64,000 bases of DNA from Klebsiella aerogenes. Lineage in GTDB: Bacteria; Pseudomonadota; Gammaproteobacteria; Enterobacterales; Enterobacteriaceae. The stretch covers positions 310,001 to 374,000 of the forward strand of contig CP119076.1 in the NCBI GenBank assembly GCA_029027985.1. Reading direction: 5' to 3'. The translations under genes and the position numbers were made by a program. The number at the start of each line of letters is the position of its first letter. Positions within the stretch are counted from its first letter, which is position 1. The notes below the pieces were generated by a model, which worked only from the letters and a program-made list of their open reading frames with translations, was not told the DNA's origin and searched no databases. Below, piece after piece: positions 1 through 9,683 of the stretch.

Positions 1-350
1 AAATCTGGATTATTCCAGAAGAAACCGGCATTACGCCGCGTTACGAGCAGCGCCGCTTTGATGCCGAGCAGGGCAAACAGCTGGTGTTGTCGCCGGATGC
101 GCGTGATGGTTCGTTGAAAGTGCATCAGGATATGGAATTGTATCGCTGGGCGCTGCTGAAAGATGAGCAGTCGGTCCACCAGATTGCCGCAGAACGCCGT
201 GTGTGGATCCAGGTGGTGAAAGGCGAAGTGACCATTAATGGCACCAAAGCCACCACCAGCGATGGTCTGGCGATTTGGGACGAACAGGCGATTTCGATTC
301 ACGCCGACAGCGATAGCGAAATTCTGCTGTTCGATCTGCCGCCGGTCTGA
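1..350 (+). CDS. yhhW: YhhW, pirin-family quercetin 2,3-dioxygenase (3' part only)
   Basis: The reading frame is open from base 3 of the window and ends with TGA at 348-350, so only about the last 115 residues are present. The translated end, from IWIIPEETGITPRYEQRRF to FDLPPV, matches the C-terminal half of E. coli YhhW, a bicupin pirin-like protein with quercetinase activity in vitro. This half is the second cupin fold and the metal-binding N-terminal cupin lies upstream of the window. The gene sits just before gntR in the same direction, as in E. coli. Its physiological substrate is not known. Confidence 0.9.
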   Translation, partial: IWIIPEETGITPRYEQRRFDAEQGKQLVLSPDARDGSLKVHQDMELYRWALLKDEQSVHQIAAERRVWIQVVKGEVTINGTKATTSDGLAIWDEQAISIHADSDSEILLFDLPPV

Positions 351-477
351 TACGCGTCATCCTTCAAGCCGCATTTTTGTTGGCTCTCCTCACTCACCCC
401 GGTCGCGTACCCCTTGTACGCTTCCGGGGATTCGTGGCGTTGCCGCCTCAATGCAACTTGAATAATTTTGCGTATCA
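348..477. repeat. 130-bp imperfect palindromic intergenic element
   Basis: The element begins TGATACGC (348-355, using the yhhW stop codon) and ends GCGTATCA (470-477), a perfect 8-bp terminal inverted repeat. Further in, TTCAAG near the left end is mirrored by CTTGAA near the right end, with a GC-rich centre. The form resembles the ERIC/YPAL class of enterobacterial palindromes, but the exact family is not identified. It lies between yhhW and gntR and may form a terminator-like RNA structure for yhhW. Confidence 0.55.
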
Positions 478-575
478 ACTCTAAATAAATCTTTTAGCCC
501 TTTTTTCTCCGGGAAGGTTGCGCTTTGTCCGTGATAAACTGAGAAAATGTTTCCCAGCCGATCACAGTCAGGACG

Positions 576-1571
576 ATGAAAAAGAAAAGACCCGTACTTC
601 AGGATGTAGCCGATCTTGTCGGCGTGACCAAAATGACGGTCAGTCGCTATTTACGTAACCCGGAACAGGTTTCTGAGGCCCTGCGTGGTAAGATTGCTGT
701 TGCACTCGATGAACTGGGTTATATTCCCAACCGCGCCCCTGACATCCTCTCTAACGCCACCAGCCGCGCCATTGGCGTGCTGCTGCCATCGTTAACCAAC
801 CAGGTCTTCTCAGAAGTGCTGCGCGGCATCGAAAGCGTCACTGACGCTTTCGGCTATCAAACTATGCTGGCGCACTACGGCTATAAGCCGGAAATGGAAG
901 AGAAACGCCTTGAATCCATGCTCTCCTGGAACATTGACGGCCTGATCCTCACCGAACGTACCCACACGCCGCGTACCCTCAAAATGATCGAAGTCGCCGG
1001 GATCCCGGTGGTTGAGCTGATGGACAGCCAGTCGCCGTGCCTCGACATTGCCGTCGGTTTTGACAACTTTGAAGCGGCCCGGCAGATGACGGCGGCGATT
1101 ATTGCCCGCGGCCACCGCCACGTTGCCTACCTGGGCGCGCGTCTGGATGAACGTACGATCATCAAACAGAAGGGGTACGAGCAGGCGATGCATGACGCCG
1201 GGATGACGCCCTACAGCGTGATGGTGGAGCAGTCGTCCTCCTACTCATCAGGGATAGAGTTAATGCGTCAGGCGCGCCGCGAATATCCGCAGCTCGACGG
1301 CATCTTCTGTACTAACGATGACCTGGCGGTCGGCGCGGCGTTTGAGTGTCAGCGCCTGGGGCTGAAGATCCCGGACGACATGGCGATTGCCGGTTTCCAC
1401 GGCCACGATATCGGCCAGGTGATGGAGCCACGTCTCGCCAGCGTACTGACCCCACGTGAGCGGATGGGACGCATAGGCGCCGAGCGCCTGCTGGCGCGCA
1501 TCCGCGGTGAGACGATTACCCCTAAGATGTTAGATTTAGGTTTCACATTGTCACCGGGCGGATCTATTTAA
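576..1571 (+). CDS. gntR: GntR, LacI-family gluconate utilisation repressor
   Basis: 331 residues, the same length as E. coli GntR and nearly identical in sequence. The N-terminal LacI-type helix-turn-helix (about residues 7-26, DVADLVGVTKMTVSR) is followed by a periplasmic-binding-like effector domain (about 60-331). The family protein represses gntK, gntU and gntT and is released by gluconate. Candidate operators are visible before gntK and before gntT in this window. The start ATG at 576 agrees with the family start. It is followed by a 193-bp regulatory gap and then gntKU. Confidence 0.97.
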   Translation: MKKKRPVLQDVADLVGVTKMTVSRYLRNPEQVSEALRGKIAVALDELGYIPNRAPDILSNATSRAIGVLLPSLTNQVFSEVLRGIESVTDAFGYQTMLAHYGYKPEMEEKRLESMLSWNIDGLILTERTHTPRTLKMIEVAGIPVVELMDSQSPCLDIAVGFDNFEAARQMTAAIIARGHRHVAYLGARLDERTIIKQKGYEQAMHDAGMTPYSVMVEQSSSYSSGIELMRQARREYPQLDGIFCTNDDLAVGAAFECQRLGLKIPDDMAIAGFHGHDIGQVMEPRLASVLTPRERMGRIGAERLLARIRGETITPKMLDLGFTLSPGGSI

Positions 1572-1580
1572 ACTGACAAA

Positions 1581-1596
1581 TTTGAAGTAGATCACA
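1581..1596. promoter_or_regulatory. Candidate CRP site upstream of gntK
   Basis: TTTGA-N6-TCACA matches the CRP consensus TGTGA-N6-TCACA in the strong right half and most of the left half. It lies about 55-70 bp ahead of the GntR operator cluster. gntKU in E. coli is activated by CRP, so the site is plausible. Confidence 0.5.
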
Positions 1597-1650
1597 CATA
1601 TTCACATCTGGCACGAATGGTTATTGCTTCTCCCTGGGTCCGGCATGACA

Positions 1651-1680
1651 ATGTTACCGATAACAGTTACCCGTAACACT
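1651..1680. promoter_or_regulatory. Tandem GntR operators before gntK
   Basis: ATGTTACCGATAACAG (1651-1666) and AGTTACCCGTAACA (1665-1678) both resemble the GntR operator consensus ATGTTACCCGTATCAT and overlap end to end. A third, weaker piece (TGCCCGTAAT) follows at 1681. They lie about 85-115 bp upstream of the gntK start, where repressor binding would cover the promoter. Confidence 0.75.
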
Positions 1681-1764
1681 TGCCCGTAATCATTAACCGA
1701 TATGCCGCTTTCGCGCTGTATGAGTCAGCCCCGGCGCGGCATACCAGTCCAGTGGGAGGACGCT

Positions 1765-2295
1765 TTGAGCACGACTAACCATGATCACCACGTCTATGTC
1801 CTGATGGGCGTTTCCGGCAGTGGTAAATCCGCCGTCGCCAGTGAAGTGGCGCATCAACTGCAGGCCGCGTTTCTCGATGGCGATTTTCTGCATCCGCGTA
1901 GCAACATCACCAAAATGGCGTCCGGCGAACCCCTGAACGACGATGATCGTACGCCGTGGCTGCAAGCGTTGAATGACGCGGCGTTTGCTATGCAGCGTAC
2001 CAATAAAGTCTCGCTGATCGTGTGTTCCGCACTGAAAAAGAGCTACCGCGATATTCTGCGTAAGGGCAACCCGAACCTCTCCTTCATCTACCTGAAAGGC
2101 GACTTCGACGTGATTGAAAACCGTCTGAAGGCGCGTAAAGGCCACTTCTTCAAAACCCAAATGTTGGTAACGCAGTTTGACACGCTGCAGGAACCGAGCG
2201 CCGACGAAAGCGATGTGCTTATCGTTGATATCGACCAGTCACTGGAAGGCGTGGTCGCCAGCACCATTGAGGTGATTAACAAAGGCAGTAACTAG
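1765..2295 (+). CDS. gntK: GntK, thermoresistant gluconokinase
   Basis: Phosphorylates D-gluconate to 6-phosphogluconate with ATP, feeding the Entner-Doudoroff and pentose phosphate routes. The P-loop GVSGSGKS is at residues 15-22. The family start corresponds to a TTG at 1765 (LSTTNHDHH aligned with MSTTNHDHH of E. coli GntK), preceded by a strong GGGAGGA at 1754-1760, giving 176 residues. An upstream in-frame ATG at 1702 would add 21 residues that have no counterpart in the family. The stop TAG shares one base with the gntU GTG start. Confidence 0.95.
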   Translation: MSTTNHDHHVYVLMGVSGSGKSAVASEVAHQLQAAFLDGDFLHPRSNITKMASGEPLNDDDRTPWLQALNDAAFAMQRTNKVSLIVCSALKKSYRDILRKGNPNLSFIYLKGDFDVIENRLKARKGHFFKTQMLVTQFDTLQEPSADESDVLIVDIDQSLEGVVASTIEVINKGSN

Positions 2296-3635
2296 TGAGT
2301 ACTTTAACGCTTGTTTTAACAGCAGTTGGCTCAGTATTGCTGCTGCTGTTTTTAGTCATGAAGGCGCGTATGCACGCCTTCGTGGCTTTGATGGTGGTTT
2401 CTATCGGCGCGGGCCTCTTTTCCGGCATGCCGCTGGATAAAATTGCGGCGACGATGGAAAAAGGGATGGGCGGCACGCTGGGCTTTCTGGCGATAGTCGT
2501 CGCGCTGGGGGCGATGTTCGGTAAGATCCTGCATGAAACCGGCGCCGTTGACCAAATTGCTGTGAAAATGCTGAAGTCCTTCGGCCACAACCGCGCACAC
2601 TATGCGATTGGCCTGGCCGGTCTTATCTGCGCGCTGCCGCTGTTTTTCGAAGTCGCGATCGTGTTGCTGATTAGCGTCGCCTTCTCCATGGCGCGCCATA
2701 CCGGTACTAACCTTGTGAAGCTGGTGATCCCGCTGTTTGCCGGCGTCGCGGCGGCGGCGGCGTTCTTGCTGCCGGGGCCCGCGCCGATGCTGCTGGCTTC
2801 GCAAATGCACGCCGACTTTGGCTGGATGATCCTGATTGGCCTGTGCGCCGCGATTCCGGGGATGATTATCGCCGGGCCGCTGTGGGGCAACTTCATCAGC
2901 CGCTACGTTGAGCTGCACATTCCTGACGATATCAGCGAACCGCATCTTGGCGAAGGCAAGATGCCGTCCTTCGGTTTCAGCCTTGCGCTGATCCTGCTGC
3001 CGCTGGTGCTGGTTGGCCTGAAAACTATTGCCGCGCGCTTTGTGCCGGTGGGTTCTCACGCCTACGAGTGGTTTGAATTTATCGGTCACCCGTTCACCGC
3101 GATTCTGGTGGCCTGCCTGGTGGCGATCTACGGCCTGGCGGTACGTCAGGGGATGGCGAAAGATCGCGTCATGGAAATCTGCGGTCACGCGCTGCAGCCG
3201 GCGGGGATTATCCTGCTGGTGATTGGCGCAGGCGGCGTCTTCAAGCAGGTGCTGGTTGACTCCGGCGTCGGCCCGGCGCTGGGTGAAGCGTTGACCGGTA
3301 TGGGGCTGCCGATTGCGATTACCTGCTTCGTGCTGGCTGCGGCGGTACGTATCATTCAGGGTTCCGCAACCGTCGCGTGTCTGACGGCGGTCGGCCTGGT
3401 GATGCCGGTCATTGAACAGCTGAACTACAGTGGTGCGCAGATGGCAGCTCTGTCCATCTGTATCGCGGGTGGTTCGATTGTAGTGAGCCACGTTAACGAC
3501 GCTGGCTTCTGGCTGTTCGGTAAGTTTACCGGTGCCACAGAAGCGCAGACGCTGAAAACCTGGACGATGATGGAAACCATCCTCGGCACCACCGGCGCGA
3601 TTGTTGGGATGATTGCCTTCCAGCTGCTGAGCTAA
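2295..3635 (+). CDS. gntU: GntU, low-affinity gluconate transporter
   Basis: 446 residues, the same as E. coli GntU, and a member of the GntP permease family of the inner membrane. About a dozen hydrophobic segments are spread along the protein, with the family-typical loops ALPLFFEV (about 115-122) and SHVNDAGFWLF near the C-terminus. The GTG start at 2295 overlaps the gntK stop by one base (TAGTG), implying translational coupling with the kinase. Imported gluconate is handed to GntK. A clear hairpin terminator follows. Confidence 0.96.
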   Translation: MSTLTLVLTAVGSVLLLLFLVMKARMHAFVALMVVSIGAGLFSGMPLDKIAATMEKGMGGTLGFLAIVVALGAMFGKILHETGAVDQIAVKMLKSFGHNRAHYAIGLAGLICALPLFFEVAIVLLISVAFSMARHTGTNLVKLVIPLFAGVAAAAAFLLPGPAPMLLASQMHADFGWMILIGLCAAIPGMIIAGPLWGNFISRYVELHIPDDISEPHLGEGKMPSFGFSLALILLPLVLVGLKTIAARFVPVGSHAYEWFEFIGHPFTAILVACLVAIYGLAVRQGMAKDRVMEICGHALQPAGIILLVIGAGGVFKQVLVDSGVGPALGEALTGMGLPIAITCFVLAAAVRIIQGSATVACLTAVGLVMPVIEQLNYSGAQMAALSICIAGGSIVVSHVNDAGFWLFGKFTGATEAQTLKTWTMMETILGTTGAIVGMIAFQLLS

Positions 3636-3645
3636 GTCAAAATAA

Positions 3646-3681
3646 TTTACCCGACCACGGCACACGCGGTCGGGTAAAAAA
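3646..3681 (+). terminator. Intrinsic terminator after gntU
   Basis: An 11-bp perfect stem, TTTACCCGACC (3646-3656) with GGTCGGGTAAA (3668-3678), encloses an 11-base loop and runs into an A/T-rich end. It closes the gntKU unit. Confidence 0.75.
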
Positions 3682-4109
3682 CCGGGGAACACCGTTTACC
3701 CTGGCTTCTTCTCAATAACACGTGATTTCCCCCTCTTTTCCCTCTCTTCCCTGGTGCTACTATTACTGCTACGAAGATGCTCGTACTGCTCGTCAAAGCT
3801 TGCTATATCAGGGGTTGTCGGTTTTTTAGCGCAAGCGGAAAATCGCAAAATTTCCGAATGAATCCATATTCAGGATCAATAAAATAGCGACAGAAAAGAT
3901 TCCATTGCGCGGGTTATTTCCCCGATAATCTTTATGCTTTTTATGATTCCCCGCGACGGTGGGTGGAGTGTGGAATAAGTTGCTTTTCTGATTGCCGGGC
4001 AATCATTGATTAATTTCACTTGCGACTTTAGCTGCATTTTGTAATGTGATGGACATCCCAGTTGGAAACTGGCCTGGCACTAACAGCACACACCTCGCAG
4101 GAATACGTT
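3682..4109. other. AT-rich spacer between gntU and asd; asd control region
   Basis: About 430 bp, clearly richer in A and T than its surroundings and without a convincing gene. E. coli has yhgN in this interval and here it is missing. The spacer must carry the asd promoter. A perfect 17-bp dyad, TGATTGCC-G-GGCAATCA (3989-4005), sits about 105 bp before the asd start and is the only strong symmetric feature seen. No factor can be assigned to it. Confidence 0.5.
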
Positions 4110-5216
4110 ATGAAAAATGTTGGTTTTATCGGTTGGCGTGGAATGGTCGGCTCTGTTCTCATGCAACGCATGGTGGAAGAGCGTGATTTCGACGCCATTC
4201 GCCCGATTTTCTTCTCCACCTCCCAGTTGGGACAGGCTGCGCCGTCATTCGGCGGCAGTACCGGTGGCACGCTTCAGGATGCGTTCGATCTGGAAGCGCT
4301 GAAGGCACTGGACATTATTGTCACGTGCCAGGGCGGCGATTACACCAACGAGATTTACCCGAAGCTGCGCGCAAGCGGCTGGCAGGGCTACTGGATTGAC
4401 GCGGCTTCCTCGCTGCGCATGAAAGACGATGCGATCATTATTCTCGACCCGGTTAACCAGAATGTGATTACCGCAGGCCTGAATAACGGCATCAAAACCT
4501 TCGTCGGCGGCAACTGTACGGTGAGCCTGATGCTGATGTCCCTCGGCGGCCTGTTTGCCCATGATCTGGTGGAGTGGGCCAGCGTGGCGACGTACCAGGC
4601 GGCCTCCGGCGGCGGCGCGCGGCATATGCGCGAACTACTGAGCCAGATGGGCCAGTTGCATGGTCACGTGGCGAGCGAACTGGCGAACCCGGCTTCCGCG
4701 ATTCTGGATATTGAACGTAAGGTGACCTCGCTGACGCGCAGCGGCGACCTGCCGGTCGATAACTTTGGCGTACCGCTGGCGGGCAGCCTGATCCCATGGA
4801 TCGACAAACAGCTGGATAACGGCCAGAGCCGCGAAGAGTGGAAAGGCCAGGCGGAGACCAACAAGATCCTCGCCACCGCCGCGCCGATTCCGGTCGATGG
4901 CCTGTGTGTACGTGTTGGCGCGCTGCGCTGCCATAGCCAGGCATTCACCATCAAGCTGAAGAAAGATGTTTCTATCCCGACCGTTGAGGAACTGCTGGCC
5001 GCGCACAACCCGTGGGCCAAAGTGGTGCCGAACGATCGCGACATCACCATGCGCGAGCTGACCCCAGCCGCGGTGACCGGCACCCTGACGACCCCGGTTG
5101 GGCGCCTGCGTAAACTGAATATGGGCCCGGAGTACCTGTCGGCCTTTACCGTCGGCGACCAGCTGCTCTGGGGCGCCGCCGAACCGCTGCGCCGCATGCT
5201 ACGGCAGCTGGCGTAA
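4110..5216 (+). CDS. asd: Asd, aspartate-beta-semialdehyde dehydrogenase
   Basis: Reduces L-4-aspartyl phosphate to aspartate semialdehyde with NADPH, the branch point to lysine, diaminopimelate, methionine and threonine. The 368-residue protein starts [15 protein letters not shown], with the nucleotide loop GWRGMVG at 8-14 and the catalytic cysteine in GGNCTVS at residue 136. An upstream in-frame ATG at 4062 is rejected because MKNVGF is the family start. A terminator follows at 5233 and then the glycogen operon, as in E. coli. Confidence 0.97.
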   Translation: MKNVGFIGWRGMVGSVLMQRMVEERDFDAIRPIFFSTSQLGQAAPSFGGSTGGTLQDAFDLEALKALDIIVTCQGGDYTNEIYPKLRASGWQGYWIDAASSLRMKDDAIIILDPVNQNVITAGLNNGIKTFVGGNCTVSLMLMSLGGLFAHDLVEWASVATYQAASGGGARHMRELLSQMGQLHGHVASELANPASAILDIERKVTSLTRSGDLPVDNFGVPLAGSLIPWIDKQLDNGQSREEWKGQAETNKILATAAPIPVDGLCVRVGALRCHSQAFTIKLKKDVSIPTVEELLAAHNPWAKVVPNDRDITMRELTPAAVTGTLTTPVGRLRKLNMGPEYLSAFTVGDQLLWGAAEPLRRMLRQLA

Positions 5217-5232
5217 CGACAGGACGAACGAT

Positions 5233-5260
5233 AAGGGGTGTGGATACATCCCTTTTTTTT
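5233..5260 (+). terminator. Intrinsic terminator after asd
   Basis: AGGGGTGT pairs with ACATCCCT (one G-T pair) around a GGAT loop, followed by eight T residues. Confidence 0.85.
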
Positions 5261-5454
5261 GCGTAATACAAGGAGTAAACGCGGATGTTGGATTTTTCCC
5301 CTCGGAGGTAACACAGCCTTGGCTATGCTTTAAGTAAGGAGTTCCTTACCTGAAGGTGGGACGGAGCAGGAGGATGCACGTTAGTGCTGTGCCGTTCAGG
5401 TCAAAAAAAGTCGCCGGTTACAGGAAAGGGCGACACCTACAACAGGATGAAAGC

Positions 5455-7638
5455 ATGTCTAATCGTATCGATAGAGACGTGATTAATGCGCTTATCGCAG
5501 GTCATTTCGCGGATCCTTTTTCCGTGCTTGGCATGCACCGTACCGACGCCGGGCTGGAAGTTCGCGCATTATTACCAGACGCCACTGATGTGTGGGTTAT
5601 CGAACCGAAAACCGGGCGTAAAGTCGGCAAACTTGAATGCCTCGACTCGCGCGGATTCTTTAGCGGCACGCTGCCGCGGCGTAAAAACGTTTTTCGCTAT
5701 CAGCTGGCCGTCACCTGGCACGGGCAGCAAAATCTGATTGACGACCCTTACCGTTTCGGCCCGTTGCTGCAGGATGTCGACGCATGGCTGTTGTCGGAAG
5801 GCACGCACCTGCGCCCTTACGAAACCCTGGGCGCGCATGCCGACACCATGGATGGCGTTACCGGCACGCGTTTTTCGGTATGGGCACCTAACGCCCGTCG
5901 TGTCTCTGTGGTCGGGCAATTCAACTACTGGGATGGCCGTCGCCACCCGATGCGCCTGCGCAAAGAGTCAGGTATCTGGGAGCTGTTTGTCCCCGGCGCG
6001 CTTAACGGTCAGCTGTATAAATTCGAACTGATCGACGCACATGGTCACCTGCGGGTGAAAGCCGACCCTTACGCCTTTGAAGCGCAGATGCGCCCGGAAA
6101 GCGCCTCGCTTATCTGCGATCTGCCGCCGAAAGTCGAACAGCCAGTGGAGCGCAAGGCGGCGAACCAGTTTGATGCTGCCATTTCCATCTATGAAGTGCA
6201 TCTCGGCTCGTGGCGCCGCCATACCGACAACAATTTCTGGCTGAGTTATCGCGAACTCGCCGACCAGCTCGTGCCATACGCGAAATGGATGGGATTTACT
6301 CATCTTGAGCTGCTGCCGGTTAACGAACATCCGTTTGACGGCAGTTGGGGTTATCAGCCGACCGGGCTCTACGCGCCGACTCGTCGCTTCGGCACCCGCG
6401 ATGATTTTCGTTATTTCATCGACGCCGCCCACGCCGCAGGTCTCAACGTCATTCTCGACTGGGTTCCGGGTCATTTCCCGGCGGATGATTTCGCGCTGGC
6501 TGCGTTTGACGGTACCTCGCTGTATGAACACAGCGACCCGCGAGAAGGCTACCACCAGGACTGGAATACCCTCATCTATAACTACGGTCGCCGCGAAGTC
6601 AGCAACTTCCTGGTGGGCAACGCGCTGTACTGGATTGAGCGCTTCGGCATTGATGCCCTGCGCGTCGATGCGGTGGCCTCAATGATCTACCGCGACTATA
6701 GCCGTAAAGAGGGCGAGTGGATCCCCAACGAATATGGCGGGCGGGAAAACCTCGAAGCGATTGAGTTTCTGCGCAACACTAACCGCATTCTTGGCGAACA
6801 AACGCCAGGGGCGGTGACGATGGCGGAAGAGTCCACCGATTTTGCCGGCGTATCGCGCCCGCCTGCCGATGGCGGCCTCGGTTTCTGGTTCAAATGGAAC
6901 CTCGGCTGGATGCATGACACCCTGGATTACATGAAACTCGATCCGGTGCATCGCCAGTTCCACCACGACAAGATGACCTTCGGCATGCTCTACAACTACA
7001 CCGAAAACTTCGTCTTGCCGCTCTCCCACGATGAAGTGGTGCACGGCAAAAAATCGATTCTCGATCGTATGCCAGGCGATGCGTGGCAGCGGTTCGCCAA
7101 CCTGCGCGCCTACTATGGCTGGCTGTTCGCCTTCCCGGGCAAAAAGCTGTTGTTTATGGGCAATGAATTCGCTCAGGGACGTGAATGGAACCATGATGCA
7201 AGCCTTGACTGGCATCTGCTGGAAGGCGGCGATAACTGGCACCACGGCGTGCAACGGCTGGTGCGCGATCTGAACCACACCTATCGCCACCATAAAGCGC
7301 TGCACGAGCTTGATTTCGACCCATATGGCTTCGAATGGCTGGTGGTCGACGATCATGAACGTTCAGTCTTTGTCTTCGTGCGTCGTGACAAGGCCGGTAA
7401 CGAAATCATCGTCGCCAGCAACTTCACTCCGGTGCCGCGCCATCACTACCGTTTTGGCATTAACCAGCCGGGACGTTGGCGCGAGGAGCTGAATACAGAC
7501 TCAAGCCATTATCACGGCAGTAACGCCGGTAACGGCGGTGTCGTGGAGAGCGAGCCTGTCGCCAGCCACGGACGCGAGCACTCGCTGTCGATTACGCTGC
7601 CGCCGCTGGCGACAATCTGGCTGGTGCGGGAGGCCTGA
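5455..7638 (+). CDS. glgB: GlgB, 1,4-alpha-glucan branching enzyme
   Basis: Introduces alpha-1,6 branches into glycogen. The 727-residue protein has the N-terminal N1 module and CBM48 (roughly 1-230), a GH13 barrel with the expected motifs ([17 protein letters not shown] carrying the nucleophile Asp, MAEEST carrying the acid/base Glu, LSHDEV), and a C-terminal beta domain. The start [13 protein letters not shown] at 5455 matches E. coli [13 protein letters not shown] and has AGGA upstream. An in-frame ATG 99 bp upstream is unlikely. First gene of glgBXCAP; its TGA overlaps the glgX ATG by one base. Confidence 0.97.
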   Translation: MSNRIDRDVINALIAGHFADPFSVLGMHRTDAGLEVRALLPDATDVWVIEPKTGRKVGKLECLDSRGFFSGTLPRRKNVFRYQLAVTWHGQQNLIDDPYRFGPLLQDVDAWLLSEGTHLRPYETLGAHADTMDGVTGTRFSVWAPNARRVSVVGQFNYWDGRRHPMRLRKESGIWELFVPGALNGQLYKFELIDAHGHLRVKADPYAFEAQMRPESASLICDLPPKVEQPVERKAANQFDAAISIYEVHLGSWRRHTDNNFWLSYRELADQLVPYAKWMGFTHLELLPVNEHPFDGSWGYQPTGLYAPTRRFGTRDDFRYFIDAAHAAGLNVILDWVPGHFPADDFALAAFDGTSLYEHSDPREGYHQDWNTLIYNYGRREVSNFLVGNALYWIERFGIDALRVDAVASMIYRDYSRKEGEWIPNEYGGRENLEAIEFLRNTNRILGEQTPGAVTMAEESTDFAGVSRPPADGGLGFWFKWNLGWMHDTLDYMKLDPVHRQFHHDKMTFGMLYNYTENFVLPLSHDEVVHGKKSILDRMPGDAWQRFANLRAYYGWLFAFPGKKLLFMGNEFAQGREWNHDASLDWHLLEGGDNWHHGVQRLVRDLNHTYRHHKALHELDFDPYGFEWLVVDDHERSVFVFVRRDKAGNEIIVASNFTPVPRHHYRFGINQPGRWREELNTDSSHYHGSNAGNGGVVESEPVASHGREHSLSITLPPLATIWLVREA

Positions 7639-9614
7639 TGACGACGCTCGCTGCAGGAAAACCCGCGCCGCTGGGCGCCAGCTATGACGGCAAAGGGGTG
7701 AATTTCACTCTGTTTTCCGCCCACGCCGAGCGGGTGGAACTGTGCGTGTTCGACGAGCAGGGCAATGAGCGGCGTTTCGACCTGCCGGCGCGCAGCGGCG
7801 ATATCTGGCACGGCTGGCTGGCCGATGCCCGTCCGGGGCTGCGTTATGGCTATCGCGTCCACGGGCCGTGGGATCCGGCGCAGGGGCAGCGTTTCAATCC
7901 CGCCAAGTTACTACTCGACCCCTGTGCGCATCAGGTTGTGGGAGCGTTGCCGGATGACGAGCGTCTACACGGCGGCATGGACGAACCGGACGGCCGCGAT
8001 AGCGCGGCCATTGCGCCGAAGGCGCAGGTGGTTGATCTACGCTACGACTGGCTTGGCGATAAACCGCCGCGCACGCCGTGGGGCGAAACGGTGATTTATG
8101 AAGCGCATGTCAAAGGGCTGACCTGGCTGCATCCGGAGTTGCCGGAGGCGATCCGCGGTACTTATAAGGCGCTGGGCCATCCGCTGATGATCGACTATTT
8201 TCGCCGTCTGGGCATAACCGCGCTGGAATTGATGCCAGTAGCGCAGTTCGCCAGCGAGCCTCGCCTGCAGCGAATGGGTCTGAGCAACTATTGGGGCTAC
8301 AACCCGCTGGCGCTGTTTGCGCTGGAACCGCGCTACGCCAGCCAACCACTGCGGGCGCTTGATGAGTTCCGCGAGGCGGTAAAAGCGCTGCACGCGGCGG
8401 GTATCGAAGTGATCCTTGATATCGTGCTTAATCATAGCGCGGAAATCGATCTCGAAGGGCCGACCATCTCTCTGCGCGGTATCGATAACCGCAGCTATTA
8501 TTGGATCAGAGACGACGGTGATTATCACAACTGGACCGGCTGCGGCAACACGCTCAATCTCAGCCATCCGGGGGTTGTGGAGTATGCCCTGCAGTGCCTG
8601 CGTTTTTGGGTCGACGAGTGCCATGTCGACGGCTTCCGTTTCGACCTGGCGTCGGTGATGGGGCGCACGCCGGATTTTCGCCAGGATGCGCCGCTGTTCG
8701 AGGCGATTCGCCGCGATCCGGTTCTGTCGGCAATCAAGCTGATTGCTGAACCCTGGGATATTGGTCCGGGCGGCTATCAGGTGGGGAACTTCCCGCCGCT
8801 GTTTGCCGAATGGAATGACCATTTTCGCGATACCGCGCGGCGTTTCTGGTTGCAACAAAACGTGTCGTTGGGTGACTTCGCCCGGCGCTTCGCCGCGTCC
8901 AGCGATCTCTACGCCCGTGATGGTAAGCGGCCTGCGGCGACGGTGAATCTGATCACGGCGCACGATGGTTTCACCCTACGCGATTGTGTCTGTTTCAATC
9001 AGAAACATAATGAGGCGAACGGCGAAGAAAATCGCGATGGGACTAACAATAACTACAGTAACAATCATGGTATAGAGGGGTTAGACGCCCATCTTCCGGT
9101 GATTGAACGACGGCGAGATAGCGTGCATGCGCTCTTAACTACGCTGCTGCTGTCGCAAGGGACGCCCATGCTGCTGGCGGGCGATGAACATGGTCATAGT
9201 CAGCACGGCAACAATAACGCGTACTGTCAGGACAATGCGTTAACCTGGCTGGATTGGCAGCGGGCGAATCGCGGGCTCACCGCATTTGTCGTGGCGCTTA
9301 TCCATCTGCGTCGGCGAATTCCAGCGTTAACCCGCAATCAGTGGTGGCAGGAACAAGACGGCAACGTTCGCTGGCTCAACCCGCAGGGGCGGCCATTAAA
9401 CGCCGACGAGTGGCAGCATGGCGCCGCGCGTATGCAGATTCTGTTGTCCGATCGTTGGTTAATTACGCTGAACGCCGCCCCCGAGGTGGCGGAAATGGTT
9501 TTACCTGCGGGGGAATGGCGCGCCGTTCCTCCATTCGCCGGAGAGGATAATCCGGTCATCATGGCTGTCTGGCATGGGCCCGCGCACGGAGTGTGCGTAT
9601 TTCAAAGGTCGTAA
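7638..9614 (+). CDS. glgX: GlgX, glycogen debranching enzyme
   Basis: GH13 isoamylase-type enzyme that removes the short outer branches left after phosphorylase action, releasing maltotriose/maltotetraose. 658 residues (E. coli 657), with CBM48 at the N-terminus and the catalytic stretches [13 protein letters not shown] (nucleophile Asp), LIAEPWD (acid/base Glu) and TAHDGF. The start ATG overlaps the glgB stop (TGATG), so the two are probably translationally coupled. A 69-bp gap follows before glgC. Confidence 0.97.
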   Translation: MTTLAAGKPAPLGASYDGKGVNFTLFSAHAERVELCVFDEQGNERRFDLPARSGDIWHGWLADARPGLRYGYRVHGPWDPAQGQRFNPAKLLLDPCAHQVVGALPDDERLHGGMDEPDGRDSAAIAPKAQVVDLRYDWLGDKPPRTPWGETVIYEAHVKGLTWLHPELPEAIRGTYKALGHPLMIDYFRRLGITALELMPVAQFASEPRLQRMGLSNYWGYNPLALFALEPRYASQPLRALDEFREAVKALHAAGIEVILDIVLNHSAEIDLEGPTISLRGIDNRSYYWIRDDGDYHNWTGCGNTLNLSHPGVVEYALQCLRFWVDECHVDGFRFDLASVMGRTPDFRQDAPLFEAIRRDPVLSAIKLIAEPWDIGPGGYQVGNFPPLFAEWNDHFRDTARRFWLQQNVSLGDFARRFAASSDLYARDGKRPAATVNLITAHDGFTLRDCVCFNQKHNEANGEENRDGTNNNYSNNHGIEGLDAHLPVIERRRDSVHALLTTLLLSQGTPMLLAGDEHGHSQHGNNNAYCQDNALTWLDWQRANRGLTAFVVALIHLRRRIPALTRNQWWQEQDGNVRWLNPQGRPLNADEWQHGAARMQILLSDRWLITLNAAPEVAEMVLPAGEWRAVPPFAGEDNPVIMAVWHGPAHGVCVFQRS

Positions 9615-9683
9615 TCCCTGGGGGTTTTCGGCGCGCCTTTTCAGCCGCGGGCCGTAAAGCAGGGAAGTAAAAAGGAGTTAATC

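Noticed and set aside
2352-3692. 446-codon open frame antisense to gntU
   Set aside because: It mirrors gntU codon bias (Gln/His/Arg-rich product), matches no family, and gntU is certain.
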